A stretch of DNA of 64,000 bases from Hyphomicrobiales bacterium (GTDB lineage: Bacteria; Pseudomonadota; Alphaproteobacteria; Rhizobiales; Rhizobiaceae), in the NCBI GenBank assembly GCA_030456445.1, contig JAKDNM010000004.1, positions 1 to 64,000 on the forward strand, given 5' to 3'. Of this stretch, positions 1-9,802 are shown in pieces. A program made the position numbers and the translations under genes. Each line of letters opens with the position of its first letter. The stretch's first letter is position 1. The notes beneath the pieces are model-generated. The model saw only the letters and a program-made list of their open reading frames with translations, had not been told where the DNA came from and did no database searches.

Positions 1-184
1 GCCACGTCAGCTGGAACGACCGCTTCAAGATCGTGAAAATGCCCATCTCGGGTTGAACGTCGGCACAGGCCGGCTGATCTGGCTCGGCCCTCGGGTTATC
101 ACCCGAACGATGACCGGCGGCATGGCGGGACCGTGAGCCGCGCCGCCGGCGTGTCGAAACCACGATGCTCCCCCGGCTGAACGA

Positions 185-1043
185 TTACAGGCCGCACATG
201 TCCTCACATTCATTCGGCCACAGGTCGAGCTGACCGTGGTCGGTCGCGGTCGACAGGTCGACTTCATCGAGAGGGACACCGGATCGATGCAGAAACACCT
301 CACTGCGGATCCCGCGCAGGCCAGCGGATCGCCCGATCCACCTCGACGGCATCGTTCCATGCAGGCAGATCGCGATCCCGCATGTTTCGCCACATGGCGT
401 TGCTGTGGAACGGGCATCCAATGCAGGCGCTCTTCGGTGGATCGGGATAGCCATGGCTTCTGATCCAGTTGAGGCAATCCTGACGGGTCATCCGCTTCTC
501 GATGAGAGGAAACCGGTTGACCTGCCAGGCCTCGCGGCTCGGCTTTATCCGCACCACCTCGTCCATGGAGATGCCCGGCCATTGGATCACAACGGCATGT
601 CTCGGGGACCGCTTGCGGGTGAGGCCCGTCAGTTCGCGCACCTTGCGCCGGATCGGCTCGATCTTGGCGCTGGTGGTGCATTGCCGTCGGATCATACCAA
701 TCGACACATTGCCGCGCCGGTCGACGGTGCGGGTGAAGGCCGGGATTGCGGCCCATCTTTTGCCCTGGCCGGCCGCTAGCAGACTGTCCCGCAGATTCCC
801 GGCCGAGACGACATAGACGGGAAACGGCAACACATTGGGCGACATCAGCCAGCGCAGATGCTCGTAGACGGCGGCCGGCTCCCAGCCTGTATCGGCAAAG
901 ATCGCACAATCCCGGGGGCCGAAATGACCATGTGCGGCCATCAGGGCGAGCGTGGTCGACTGAACGCCTGCACCGAGACTGAGCACGCGAAGCCGGATCG
1001 GGGATGGCGACCTGCCATCCCCTTTGTCGATTGGAGAGAACAT
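185..1043 (-). pseudogene. PP-loop / phosphoadenosine phosphosulfate reductase-like protein, interrupted by a frameshift near 325-335
   Basis: ORF 300..1043(-) has a PP-loop-like SLGAGVQSTTLALMA and ACIGCPFH. Its expected C-terminus (LRGIRSEVFLHRSGVPLDEVDLSTATDHGQLDLWPNECEDMCGL) lies in a different minus-strand frame (ORF 185..454). Confidence 0.75.
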
Positions 1044-1966
1044 CAGGCTGCCTCCGCGATTTCACCGGAGGGCTGGAGGTCATGCAGATAATTGACGGCA
1101 CGCTGGGCATGGGCGGCAGCCTGGAAGATCGCACGGCGATCACCCTGAAGGACGCGCAACCACGATTCCACGTAGGAAGCATGATCAGACCGTGGCTCCA
1201 GCTCCGGCACGATTCCAAGATCGGCGCAGAGGAAGCAGCTTCCGAGTTCGGCAACGAGTTCTTCCCGCGCTCGTTCACTGCGATCCTTCGTATAGCGGCT
1301 GAGATCGCGACCGACACGGTCGGGGCTCGCAGTCCAATGCACCGTTTCGTGGCTGAGGACGGCTACGTAAGATTCAGCGTCGCGGAACGTTTCGAAAGGC
1401 GGCATCTGGATATGGTCGCTCGATGGCGAATAGAATGCCTTCGTGCCGCCATGGCGGATCACTGCACCGGTATTACCGAAGAAGTGGTCGGCATGTTCGA
1501 TCCGCTCGATCGGATCGAGAACCGGCTTCGGTCCATGGTAGTAGTGCTCAGGCAGGCCTTCGATCTGCTCGACGTTGAAAACGCCATAGGCCTTGAGGAA
1601 AGGAATGTCCTTCTCCACCTCGTTGCCGCGGGCATCAGCTTCCTTCTTTGTGAACCGGCTGGCGTAGATCACCGTGGCGCTGGTTTCACCCTTGCGGACA
1701 TGTGCGCCGAGCTCGGTCGCCTGCTTGTATGTCATCCAGATCGGGGCGCAATAACCACGCGCCATGCCTTCCGACCAAAGCAACAGCACGTTCATACCGC
1801 TGTACGGCTCGCCATTATGACGCAGCGGGCGCGTAATGCGGCCTGTCGTATTCGCCGCACTCCAGGGCTGCACCCAGGGCCGCACGCCCTTCTCCAGATC
1901 CGCGACGATGCGGTCGGTGATTTTTGCGTAGAGATCGACGCGGGGTTTGTTTTCTTTCCTGTTCAT
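1043..1966 (-). CDS. ArdC-like antirestriction protein (N-terminal ssDNA-binding-like domain plus zincin-like domain)
   Basis: Begins MNRKENKPRVDLYAKITDRIVADLEKGVRPWVQPWS; contains zincin motif LSHETVHWT (HExxH) and the typical plasmid ArdC layout. Confidence 0.85.
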   Translation of the reverse strand: MNRKENKPRVDLYAKITDRIVADLEKGVRPWVQPWSAANTTGRITRPLRHNGEPYSGMNVLLLWSEGMARGYCAPIWMTYKQATELGAHVRKGETSATVIYASRFTKKEADARGNEVEKDIPFLKAYGVFNVEQIEGLPEHYYHGPKPVLDPIERIEHADHFFGNTGAVIRHGGTKAFYSPSSDHIQMPPFETFRDAESYVAVLSHETVHWTASPDRVGRDLSRYTKDRSERAREELVAELGSCFLCADLGIVPELEPRSDHASYVESWLRVLQGDRRAIFQAAAHAQRAVNYLHDLQPSGEIAEAA

Positions 1967-2239
1967 CTTCTTAAAACTCCATTCTCGAGACCGCGCCGAT
2001 CGCGGCCCCGTCACGGGGTTCTCAAAGGCGGAGCCCAAAGGCCGGCCGCGCACCCTCCAGACATCCATCGCGTCTGTGTGATGGAATGGGTTTCAGGGCC
2101 GGAACGAAGTGGAGGACGGCGAAGCCGTTGCGCGGCTGCCTGGCTCCACCAGGACCACGGACAAAAAGGGGCGCGAGCGGCGGGCATCTGCAAGAAAAAG
2201 GGCGGCGCACAGCGCCGCCAGGTTCATGTCGGAAAGGCC

Positions 2240-2260
2240 GGCCGGTTCAGTGAACCGGCC
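2240..2260. terminator. Perfect inverted repeat overlapping the stop codon of ORF 2247..2432(-)
   Basis: ggccggttca-g-tgaaccggcc: 10-bp arms. A similar hairpin sits at the end of the paralogue at 26.1 kb. Confidence 0.5.
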
Positions 2261-2432
2261 GCGCGCCGCCGTAGGGGTCATATTCGATCAATGGAGTGAC
2301 TTCACCGTCGTCGATCTCGTCGGCGGGCAGGACGCCGTATTGATCGTCGGACTGGAAGAGGATGACCGGCGTCATCAAGGTGCGGGCGAGGTTCCAGGCG
2401 TGCTGTTGTGCGAGGGAGAGGTCGTGCGCCAT
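2247..2432 (-). CDS. Small conserved backbone protein (paralogue of 26103..26291)
   Basis: MAHDLSLAQQHAWNLARTLMTPVILFQSDDQYGVLPADEIDDGEVTPLIEYDPYGGARPVH; strongly similar to the second copy at 26.1 kb. Confidence 0.75.
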   Translation of the reverse strand: MAHDLSLAQQHAWNLARTLMTPVILFQSDDQYGVLPADEIDDGEVTPLIEYDPYGGARPVH

Positions 2433-2943
2433 TTGAGGGCTCCATCTTGGGAGCGGGCCAATTCCCGCTCGATGGCTCCGTCAAGGTGTGGCGGCGGGCG
2501 CGATCACCGCGAAGGCGCAGCCGAGCGGCCGCAGCTTGCTAGCGGACCCTTTATGGGTTGATCGTGGAAGATCCGCCGCCGCACCAGGAAAGCCATCAAA
2601 AGAGAGCGGGATTGGATTGCTGCCAGATCAGTGCCCGACCTTGTCACGATCGGTTCGTACCGGATGGAAGCTGGAGGGGCATACGTGGAAATTAAGCGGG
2701 CTACAATCCGGCGACTCACTTGCCGCCCCGGCCCATTGCACGCATAGCGGCCTCGGTCGATGAACGACCGGATCTAGCAGAAGCCGCCGTTCGACAGGTG
2801 CGGTGCCGGAAGATTTCTATAACCGACATTGCGGCGTAAAGCGGCCGTCCACTATACGGTTGGCGTAGGTCGCATTTGGACATATTTTCGCGTTGGGCAT
2901 GACTGTTTCAGGGATACCTTGATGCCTATCGGAGGTACGGAGG

Positions 2944-3519
2944 ATGATGGGGCGGCTATTCAAATACTGGATGTACGGCGGCTTTCTGGCCGGCATCATG
3001 CTCCTGACACTGATGCCGCTCCTGGCCAACGGCTGGAGCCCGACCTTCACGGCCATTTTCGTTTTGTTGCCGATCTATATGCTCCATCAATACGAGGAGC
3101 ACGATGGCGATCGCTTCCGGCTTTATGTTAACCGCACGGTTGGGAATGGCGCAGAGGTGCTCACGCCTGCTGCCGTCTTCGTCATCAACATCGGTGCTGT
3201 CTGGGTTCTGGATGTCGCGGTCATCTATCTGGCATGGTCGGTCGATCTCGGGCTTGGTTTGATCGCCGTTTACCTCATGCTGATCAACGCCATCGTTCAT
3301 ATAGTGGGTGCCATCCGCTCCCGTAGCTACAATCCCGGCCTCGTTACGGCGATCGTGTTGTTCCTGCCACTCGGCGGCTATGCATGGTGGCATATTCAGG
3401 CTTCGGGAACACCAACGGCGGTCGACCACATTGTCGGGCTTTCCATCGGTATTGCCGTGCATGCAATCATCGTAGGCTATGCCCTTCGTCGCCGGTCAAA
3501 GTTGGCGCCGTTGGAGTGA
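2944..3519 (+). CDS. HXXEE-motif multi-pass membrane protein
   Basis: Multiple hydrophobic segments and HQYEEH motif. Confidence 0.7.
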   Translation: MMGRLFKYWMYGGFLAGIMLLTLMPLLANGWSPTFTAIFVLLPIYMLHQYEEHDGDRFRLYVNRTVGNGAEVLTPAAVFVINIGAVWVLDVAVIYLAWSVDLGLGLIAVYLMLINAIVHIVGAIRSRSYNPGLVTAIVLFLPLGGYAWWHIQASGTPTAVDHIVGLSIGIAVHAIIVGYALRRRSKLAPLE

Positions 3520-3867
3520 TGTTGCCTACATGGAGACATTTTTCTCTACCTGTGGCCAGCGCCATGGGTATGCGATTGTCCAACTTCCATCGGTCCGCCT
3601 CGGGCTTGCCGATAAACTTCTCTGCGTCGGGCGTCGGCCAGGCTCCTGTCGTGGAAGCCATGTCCACTGCTGAGGAGTGATGGGGTCGCCCGCTCCCGCG
3701 TCACGCAGATAGGCCAGACCTGACGAAAAGTTGCTTGGGCGTAATTGGCCACACGTGAGTAGGAAAAACGGGGCCTATCTCGGCCTCAAAATGCCCCGCC
3801 GGAAACCCCGACAGATTTACGCTTGCCCTTATACCCATGTTTACGTCACCTGTGCTGAGCTCCGCAC

Positions 3868-4710
3868 ATGGGCAGAGTTGTAAAATACCAGCGCTATCAG
3901 CGCGGAAAGCGGCGGCGTAGGCTGCCTTATATCGTCTATAGACTGCTGCCCATTGTCATCATCATGGGAGCGATTGCTGCCGCCGATTATGCTGAACGCG
4001 GATGGGCTTTTATCAGCTCGAAAGTACCCCCGATCACGGCGTCATCCGCTTCTCCGGCAAATCAGACCCTTGTCGGCCGCGCCACGGTGATCGATGGCGA
4101 TACGATCGAGATTGCTGGCCAGCGTATTCGGTTCAACGGTATCGACGCCCCGGAAAGGGCCCAGCGCTGCCAAGATGTTTCGGGAAAATCTTATGCCTGC
4201 GGTAGGCTTGCCGCAAATGCGCTCGACGAATTCCTGGTCGCCTCTCGCCCGGCAACCTGTAAATTTATCGATTGGGACCAATATGGCCGCTTCGTCGGCA
4301 ATTGTGCCCGGGCAGATGGCCGGTCAGTTCAGGAATGGCTTGTCGCAAACGGGAACGCGCTGGATTGGCCTCGATACTCGAAAGGCGCCTTTGCGGCGCT
4401 GGAGGCTTCCGCCCGGCAGGCGCGGCGTGGCGTCTGGCAGGGCGAATTCCAAAAACCCTGGGACTGGCGCGCCGCTCAGCGGGATCACACCGCACCATCA
4501 GAGGCAATTCAAAGCCCCAGCTTCGCCATCGTCGGGCAATCGGCCTCCTGCAATGTCAAAGGCAATATCAGCCGCAAAGGCGAACGCATCTATCACGTTC
4601 CCGGCCAAAAATATTATGACCGCACGAAAATCTCGGAATCGAAGGGCGAACGCTGGTTCTGTTCGCAAGACGAGGCTGAAGCAGCTGGCTGGCGCAAGGC
4701 AAGACGGTAA
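3868..4710 (+). CDS. Thermonuclease (SNase-like) family protein with C-terminal sunset-like domain
   Basis: GRATVIDGDTIEIAGQRIRFNGIDAPERAQ and C-terminal CNVKGNISRKGERIYHVPGQKYYDRTKIS...GERWFCSQDEAEAAGWRKA. Confidence 0.88.
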   Translation: MGRVVKYQRYQRGKRRRRLPYIVYRLLPIVIIMGAIAAADYAERGWAFISSKVPPITASSASPANQTLVGRATVIDGDTIEIAGQRIRFNGIDAPERAQRCQDVSGKSYACGRLAANALDEFLVASRPATCKFIDWDQYGRFVGNCARADGRSVQEWLVANGNALDWPRYSKGAFAALEASARQARRGVWQGEFQKPWDWRAAQRDHTAPSEAIQSPSFAIVGQSASCNVKGNISRKGERIYHVPGQKYYDRTKISESKGERWFCSQDEAEAAGWRKARR

Positions 4711-4798
4711 GCGAACGGCTTCCCCCATGGTTGAACATTGAGGGCTCGCGCGAAAATGGCGCGACTCACCTATGCTGCCGGGAGCATTGGAGGCGAGC

Positions 4799-5074
4799 AT
4801 GAGCGACCTCAATCTCAAGACAGACACCAGACAAGCCAACTGGCGGCGCCAGAATGCCGAAAAATACCGCGCGCACCTGACGGTGCAGCGCGCGCTTAAG
4901 AGCGGCGCGTTGGCCAAACAGGGGTGCGAGGTGTGCGGAAATCTTCAGACCGATGCGCACCATGACGATTATGGCGACCCGCTCAAGGTCAGATGGTTGT
5001 GCCGGCAACATCACACCCGGTTGCATAATGGCGGTGAAGACCTGTTTGCCAGCCGCGCTTCCGACACCGATTGA
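4799..5074 (+). CDS. Small HNH-like zinc-binding protein
   Basis: CEVCGNLQTDAHHDDYGDPLKVRWLCRQHHTRLHN pattern (CxxC...HHDDY...CxxHH). Confidence 0.6.
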   Translation: MSDLNLKTDTRQANWRRQNAEKYRAHLTVQRALKSGALAKQGCEVCGNLQTDAHHDDYGDPLKVRWLCRQHHTRLHNGGEDLFASRASDTD

Positions 5075-5209
5075 CGTGAGCGCACGCAGGGAAACCAACG
5101 CCGGCGGAGAGTTTTATGCCTGGTGCCCTGGCTCTCTCGCGCATTTCGGTCTGACCGGCGTCTTTCGGGATGGCGCGCCGTCGGACGACGCGGCCCCGCA
5201 CATGAGAAA

Positions 5210-5231
5210 GGGCGGAGCCGAAGCTCCGCCC
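5210..5231 (-). terminator. UUCG-tetraloop hairpin just downstream of ORF 5240..5827(-)
   Basis: Minus strand GGGCGGAGC-TTCG-GCTCCGCCC then CTTTCTC; perfect 9-bp stem. Confidence 0.7.
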
Positions 5232-5239
5232 GAGGCGGC

Positions 5240-5827
5240 TCACCCAAGAGCCGCCATCTGGAGGTCTGCTGCCTTTCGGCTGATGGCCTGGCCGGGGTTT
5301 TCGACCTGACGCTCATAGGGCTTCCAGTTCTCACCGACGATGTGCTCGTAGGCCGCGACCGCACCCTCGGCCGCCATGCGCAGGGCGTGTGACTGAAGGG
5401 CCATGTCGGCGGCGAACTCGCGCTTGCGCTGGGCGGTGCTGTCGAAGCCCACCGGACCGTCGAGATCCTCGTCGCGGGTGTCGTTCGCAAGCTTCGCAGT
5501 AGCGTCCTTGGCCTCGGTGACGGCCTTCGAGTAGAACTGGCCCGCTCCGTAGGCGGAGCCGACATAGGAGCCGACGATCCGTTGCAGGTGGATTTGCATG
5601 GCCTTGTCGGAAAGTCCCTCGGAGAGCGTATCGGCGCCTTCGATCAGGCTGCGCTGGTGGAACTCGCGAATACCGTCGCTGTCGAGGACAGGGAGCCCGA
5701 AACTTTCGGAGATGAGGGCGGCCTGGTTGCTGTCCGGGCAGCAGAGCCGGACCATTTCGAGGGTTGTGCCCTTGCGGAGCGGGACGACGCGGGCCTTGGA
5801 TTTGGTGGAGCGGGTTGAACTGGACAT
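5240..5827 (-). CDS. Conserved backbone hypothetical protein
   Basis: Start chosen at MSSSTRSTKSKARVVPLRKGTTLEMVRL because an AAGG ribosome-binding-like site precedes it. Confidence 0.65.
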   Translation of the reverse strand: MSSSTRSTKSKARVVPLRKGTTLEMVRLCCPDSNQAALISESFGLPVLDSDGIREFHQRSLIEGADTLSEGLSDKAMQIHLQRIVGSYVGSAYGAGQFYSKAVTEAKDATAKLANDTRDEDLDGPVGFDSTAQRKREFAADMALQSHALRMAAEGAVAAYEHIVGENWKPYERQVENPGQAISRKAADLQMAALG

Positions 5828-5867
5828 TGAGCTTACCTTTCTAGCGATGCCCTTCAGGTGATCCGGC

Positions 5868-6123
5868 CCTTGGCCGTTCTTTCCTGCGGGTGCGGTCAAA
5901 AGGAACCGGCGGAAGCTGGACGCTTCAGGGTCCGGGACCTGCCAGGCGAGCGAGGTCGGCTTGCGGGCAAGCGGGAGCCAGTTCTTTGCTGGTCCCTGCG
6001 CGGGACGCGGGCCTGCCTTGCCGAGATCGGCGGGTACTGGCCGCTCCGCGGCGCGTCAGCGGCCTTGAAGGGGCCGGCCGCCGGTTCAGACCGCAGCAAA
6101 CCCGCCGGGAAGAACGGCCAAGG
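5868..6123 (-). ncRNA. Candidate structured leader RNA (or MITE-like inverted repeat) upstream of 5240..5827
   Basis: 5868-5881 ccttggccgttctt pairs perfectly with 6110-6123 aagaacggccaagg; 5892-5897 with 6089-6094; 5903-5912 gaaccggcgg with 6078-6087 ccgccggttc. Internal hairpins at 5959-5972, 5992-6006 and 6039-6064. Confidence 0.5.
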
Positions 6124-6306
6124 GGAGGTCATGGACACCGGCATGCCGGAAGGATAGGCGCCTGTTCGACCCGCGCCGCCATTGCAGCACATCGTTCGTC
6201 ACGACAAGGCATCAGCACGCTGACGATGGCCACCCGCTCAACCTGGCAACCACCGTCTCACCGCCTTGGTTCGGCTCTTGGCGGATGACAATGACAGGAT
6301 GGTGGT

Positions 6307-6630
6307 TCACGCACAGAGCGCCCTCAATGAAAGCCGCTCCCGCAATACCGCGATTGCGACATCCTGCCGTGCCAGCTTGCGCGACAGGGCGTCGATCTCC
6401 GGCTGGCGCTCGGCGGTGATTGCGGCCAGATTAGCACGATACCGTTCAAGGAAAGTTTTGGGGTCCGGCGGCTTTCCTCGTCGATATCCGGGTTGCTTTC
6501 GGCCGAGCTGCGGGATCAACGCGGTCATGCGGCGGGTGATTTGCCGCTCGATCAGGTCAAGCTGATGCTGGGTCTGGCGGCGCGCCTCCTCCATGCGGAA
6601 GAGCTGTGTACTGCGGTCGGCCGGCAACAT
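6307..6630 (-). CDS. Hypothetical coiled-coil-like protein
   Basis: MLPADRSTQLFRMEEARRQTQHQLDLIERQITRRM...; start overlaps the upstream stop (TGATG). Confidence 0.55.
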   Translation of the reverse strand: MLPADRSTQLFRMEEARRQTQHQLDLIERQITRRMTALIPQLGRKQPGYRRGKPPDPKTFLERYRANLAAITAERQPEIDALSRKLARQDVAIAVLRERLSLRALCA

Positions 6631-7523
6631 CACGCCGGCCCTCGCGCTGCCCAAGTGACGAAGCTCGACGGTCCGTCATACACGGTGTGCCGCTCCGGAT
6701 CGATGATGAAACCGAAAGGGCCGCCCGAGATGCCATACTCATCCTTCGGGATGAGATAGCGGCGAACCGGCGTGTGTTCGGTCCGTTGACCGCCCTTGGC
6801 GGCGATAACCTCGGTGAAGCCCGGTTGCTGATCGGAGAGGATTGCCGACACCACGATCCAATCATCGGCATGTCGCAGTTCGAAGGCACGACGGTCCTTC
6901 TCACGAGATTCGCCGGGTTCGAGCACGCATCCGAAGATCGCTTCCCATGCATCCGGCCATGAGCCACGCACCGTCAGGTCCGCGTGTCGCCGTTCGTAGG
7001 TGGTGAACAGATCTGGATAGGTCAGCGCGACGATGGCCCAGGCGGCATCCTCTTCATACCAGCCGCCGGGAGCGCGCAGCATGGAATTGACCTTGCGATT
7101 GCGCTCCGCAGACAGGTGAAATCCGCCATGACCGGCGGTCGAGTGGGCGGTCACGCCTTCGGCGTAGACCGTGGCGCCCTGCGAAGGCCCCCACGGTGTA
7201 TTGGCCGACGAGCGGATTTCACGGCGACCGAGCGCACGCTTCTCCCGTTGATGTTCCGCATTCTCCGCAACCCTGGCGCGGAACTCGGATTCATCGGCGA
7301 GTTCGCCGGAATGACCGTAGAAATCATCACGACGCCATTGCTCGATTGGCCGACCAATACGCCAGCCGGTGGCGAGAAACTGCCTTCCATCACGCCCCGG
7401 CACCATGGCAAAGGCGGTATCGCCGACCAGGGCAACGGGCAGCCCGTCGGCGCTGCGGCCAAAAGAGACACCCGGTAATCCGGAGGTTTCGACGACGTGG
7501 GCTTCCGAGGTGTTCGCAGTCAT
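6630..7523 (-). CDS. Backbone hypothetical protein (DUF7007-like)
   Basis: Long ORF in operon context: SNTPWGPSQGATVYAEGVTAHSTAGHGGFHLSAERNRKV...YDGPSSFVTWA. Confidence 0.65.
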   Translation of the reverse strand: MTANTSEAHVVETSGLPGVSFGRSADGLPVALVGDTAFAMVPGRDGRQFLATGWRIGRPIEQWRRDDFYGHSGELADESEFRARVAENAEHQREKRALGRREIRSSANTPWGPSQGATVYAEGVTAHSTAGHGGFHLSAERNRKVNSMLRAPGGWYEEDAAWAIVALTYPDLFTTYERRHADLTVRGSWPDAWEAIFGCVLEPGESREKDRRAFELRHADDWIVVSAILSDQQPGFTEVIAAKGGQRTEHTPVRRYLIPKDEYGISGGPFGFIIDPERHTVYDGPSSFVTWAARGPA

Positions 7524-7996
7524 GCTGCCGTCCTCCCCTCGACAGTGTCCGCAGCTACGGCATCCGCCCTGGTTTCCGACAGGACTGCATTCGGATAGCC
7601 ATGCCGGGACAGCCATTCCTCGGCATCGGCACGGTGGCTGGCGAGATAGACAAGCTCGGCATCGTCGCCGGGACGGTCAAGAACAAGGACCGAGCCAATG
7701 GCGGGCCGCTCTTTGACAGCGAACCTGAGTTCGCTGTTCACCGAAAACGTCTGGTGAACGCGCATGACGATGGTGCCCTGACTGCCATAGTCGCCCTTGT
7801 GCAAGGTCATGGTTGCCGGCAGCGTGGTAATGCCGACCCGTCGTTCCGCCTGTTTGCGGATCAGCCTTCCGCCGCTGTTGCGGTTCTCCCAGGCGGCGAG
7901 CTTTTTGTGATGCCGCTCCGGCGGGCGCGGTGTGCTGTCGCTGTAAGTTACGGTCGAGCCGAGGGGCACGAGGTCATAGATCAATTGAGCTGACAT
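7520..7996 (-). CDS. Backbone hypothetical protein
   Basis: MSAQLIYDLVPLGSTVTYSDSTPRPPERHHKKLAAW...; overlaps the next gene by 4 nt. Confidence 0.6.
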   Translation of the reverse strand: MSAQLIYDLVPLGSTVTYSDSTPRPPERHHKKLAAWENRNSGGRLIRKQAERRVGITTLPATMTLHKGDYGSQGTIVMRVHQTFSVNSELRFAVKERPAIGSVLVLDRPGDDAELVYLASHRADAEEWLSRHGYPNAVLSETRADAVAADTVEGRTAA

Positions 7997-8030
7997 GGTT
8001 TTCTCCATGGTGTTGATGGTGGAAACAGAA

Positions 8031-8057
8031 CCGCCGCCGGTGGTGAACCGGCGGCGG
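8031..8057. terminator. Intercistronic hairpin
   Basis: ccgccgccggt-ggtga-accggcggcgg: perfect 11-bp stem between 8090..9802(-) and 7520..7996(-); no U-tract. Confidence 0.5.
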
Positions 8058-8089
8058 GATTGCGATCGGAAAGAAGGAAAGACGCGCGG

Positions 8090-9802
8090 CTACTCGGCCG
8101 CCTCGCGGAAGCCCTCGGCGAAATTGTCGCCGTCATGGTCATGCGCCGGCTCGACGATGGCATCGCCGGTGAGGTCATCCTGATGCTCCGCCGCGCCCTC
8201 ATCGTCCGGCTGCTCCGTGACCTCGTTCTTCTTCAGCCACGATGCGAGCTTTTCCGGATCAGGGGCGAACAATGCTGTCGGATGGACGAAACGTCCTTCC
8301 CTGAAATGCTCGACCAGGGCCGCACGCGTGTCCTTCACCCTCTGCCGGGGCAGGACCGACGTATCCTTGCACGAGGCTTCCAGCGCAGGACGCGACAGGC
8401 ACGACAGGAATTCATCCGTACCCATGTTGACCAGGAAGTTGTCCGCGCCAACAACGTCGCCGGCGACACGGGCGACAACGCCGCTGGCCGATCGGTTCTC
8501 GCGGCACGACAGCACATCGATCAGCAGGGACCGTACGGCAACGCGCAGCGTGTCCATGTCGAATTCGAGCTTGCCGTCCTGATCGAACAGGCGCGCGGCG
8601 TGTTCACCGAGGCCGGCGGCTCCGTAATACGAGATGTCGCGTGCGCCGGAGGCGACCGTGACGTTCTGGCCAGCGAAGGCGAGAACGAGCAACGCCATCA
8701 GCGTGTCGTCCTCGATCGGCGCGCGCGACAGTGCCTCGTGCAACGCATCGGTGCGTAGATCGCCGACCATTTCCATGCCCTTGCGCGTGACGTCCGGCCG
8801 TGTGTTGACGACGATCGGCGCATCCTCCCCATCGGCAACCGTCTGCTCGCCGTTCTTGCCCTTGGGCTTCTTCGCCTCGGGCATCCGATAGGCCACCGAC
8901 TGCACCTTGCCCTCACGATCGAGATACATGGCGGTGTGATCGGACTTGGTCGCCTTGCCGTAAACCCGCTCGGCCTTGGGCGGCAGCTTCGGTTCGCCAT
9001 ACTGGCCGGCTTCAACGATTGCGCCACGCTTCGGCAGATGGTTTGACATCCATTCCTGCTGCGCCCCGAGAAACGCCTCGACGTCGGTGGTATAGCGGCT
9101 GTCCTCATCGGCCGGCGCGAACAGATCCTCGACCCAGGCAATGCCGTAAGCCTGCGCCAGATCATCGCCGAAGCTCGCATCGCGGGCATGCATGCGTGTC
9201 TTCTGCAGGCCCTGCGCCACGCTCCACCACGACACCTGCGGATCGGCCTTCGATGGCTTGTGCTTCTTCCAGACCTCTTTCTGCTCATCAAGCGCAGCGG
9301 AAGCGATCGTGCGCAGCTGACCCTCATTGGGCATGTCGCCCTTGGTCATGTGATCGAGCATGGCCGGCAGCACATTGGCCAGAAGCCGCAGCTTCCGGAT
9401 CTGGCGCACCGGCAGAGCCAGAGCAACCGCGATCGCTTCCTCGGTCCAGCCGACCGCGACCAATCGTTCGATCGCCCGCCACTGATCGACGGGATTGAGC
9501 TGCTCATGCGCCAGCGTTTCCGCCAGCGAGCGCATGGCGCCGCCATCCTCGGCACGTTCGGTCACCAGCACGGCGATTTCTTCGAGCCCAGCGGCGATGG
9601 CCTGCTTGACGCGACGATGACCGGCATCGATGACATAGCCGTTGCCACCGTTCATTTCCGACGCAACGACGGGCGGCTGGACGATGCCGACGGTGCGGAT
9701 CGTCGCCAGTAGCAGCGCGTCAGCCTGCGGGCTCGACTTCGAGCGCCGAGCCTTGTCGGGGTTTTCCTTCAGCGCACGCGGATCGATAAACTTCAGTTCC
9801 AT
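8090..9802 (-). CDS. ParB/RepB/Spo0J-like nuclease/partition-family protein
   Basis: N-terminal MELKFIDPRALKENPDKARRS...GYVIDAGHRRVKQAIAAGLEEIAVLV...SLAETLAHEQLNPVDQWRAIERLVAVGWTEEAIA. Confidence 0.85.
   Translation of the reverse strand: MELKFIDPRALKENPDKARRSKSSPQADALLLATIRTVGIVQPPVVASEMNGGNGYVIDAGHRRVKQAIAAGLEEIAVLVTERAEDGGAMRSLAETLAHEQLNPVDQWRAIERLVAVGWTEEAIAVALALPVRQIRKLRLLANVLPAMLDHMTKGDMPNEGQLRTIASAALDEQKEVWKKHKPSKADPQVSWWSVAQGLQKTRMHARDASFGDDLAQAYGIAWVEDLFAPADEDSRYTTDVEAFLGAQQEWMSNHLPKRGAIVEAGQYGEPKLPPKAERVYGKATKSDHTAMYLDREGKVQSVAYRMPEAKKPKGKNGEQTVADGEDAPIVVNTRPDVTRKGMEMVGDLRTDALHEALSRAPIEDDTLMALLVLAFAGQNVTVASGARDISYYGAAGLGEHAARLFDQDGKLEFDMDTLRVAVRSLLIDVLSCRENRSASGVVARVAGDVVGADNFLVNMGTDEFLSCLSRPALEASCKDTSVLPRQRVKDTRAALVEHFREGRFVHPTALFAPDPEKLASWLKKNEVTEQPDDEGAAEHQDDLTGDAIVEPAHDHDGDNFAEGFREAAE

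Noticed and set aside
25-1317. 430-aa minus ORF 25..1317
   Set aside because: It lies in an alternate frame over the PP-loop and ArdC genes, is rich in Arg/Pro/Ser with no recognisable motif, and is a GC-rich shadow ORF.
1004-2299. 431-aa plus ORF opposite the ArdC-like gene
   Set aside because: Antisense shadow; the minus strand encodes a motif-bearing ArdC-like protein.
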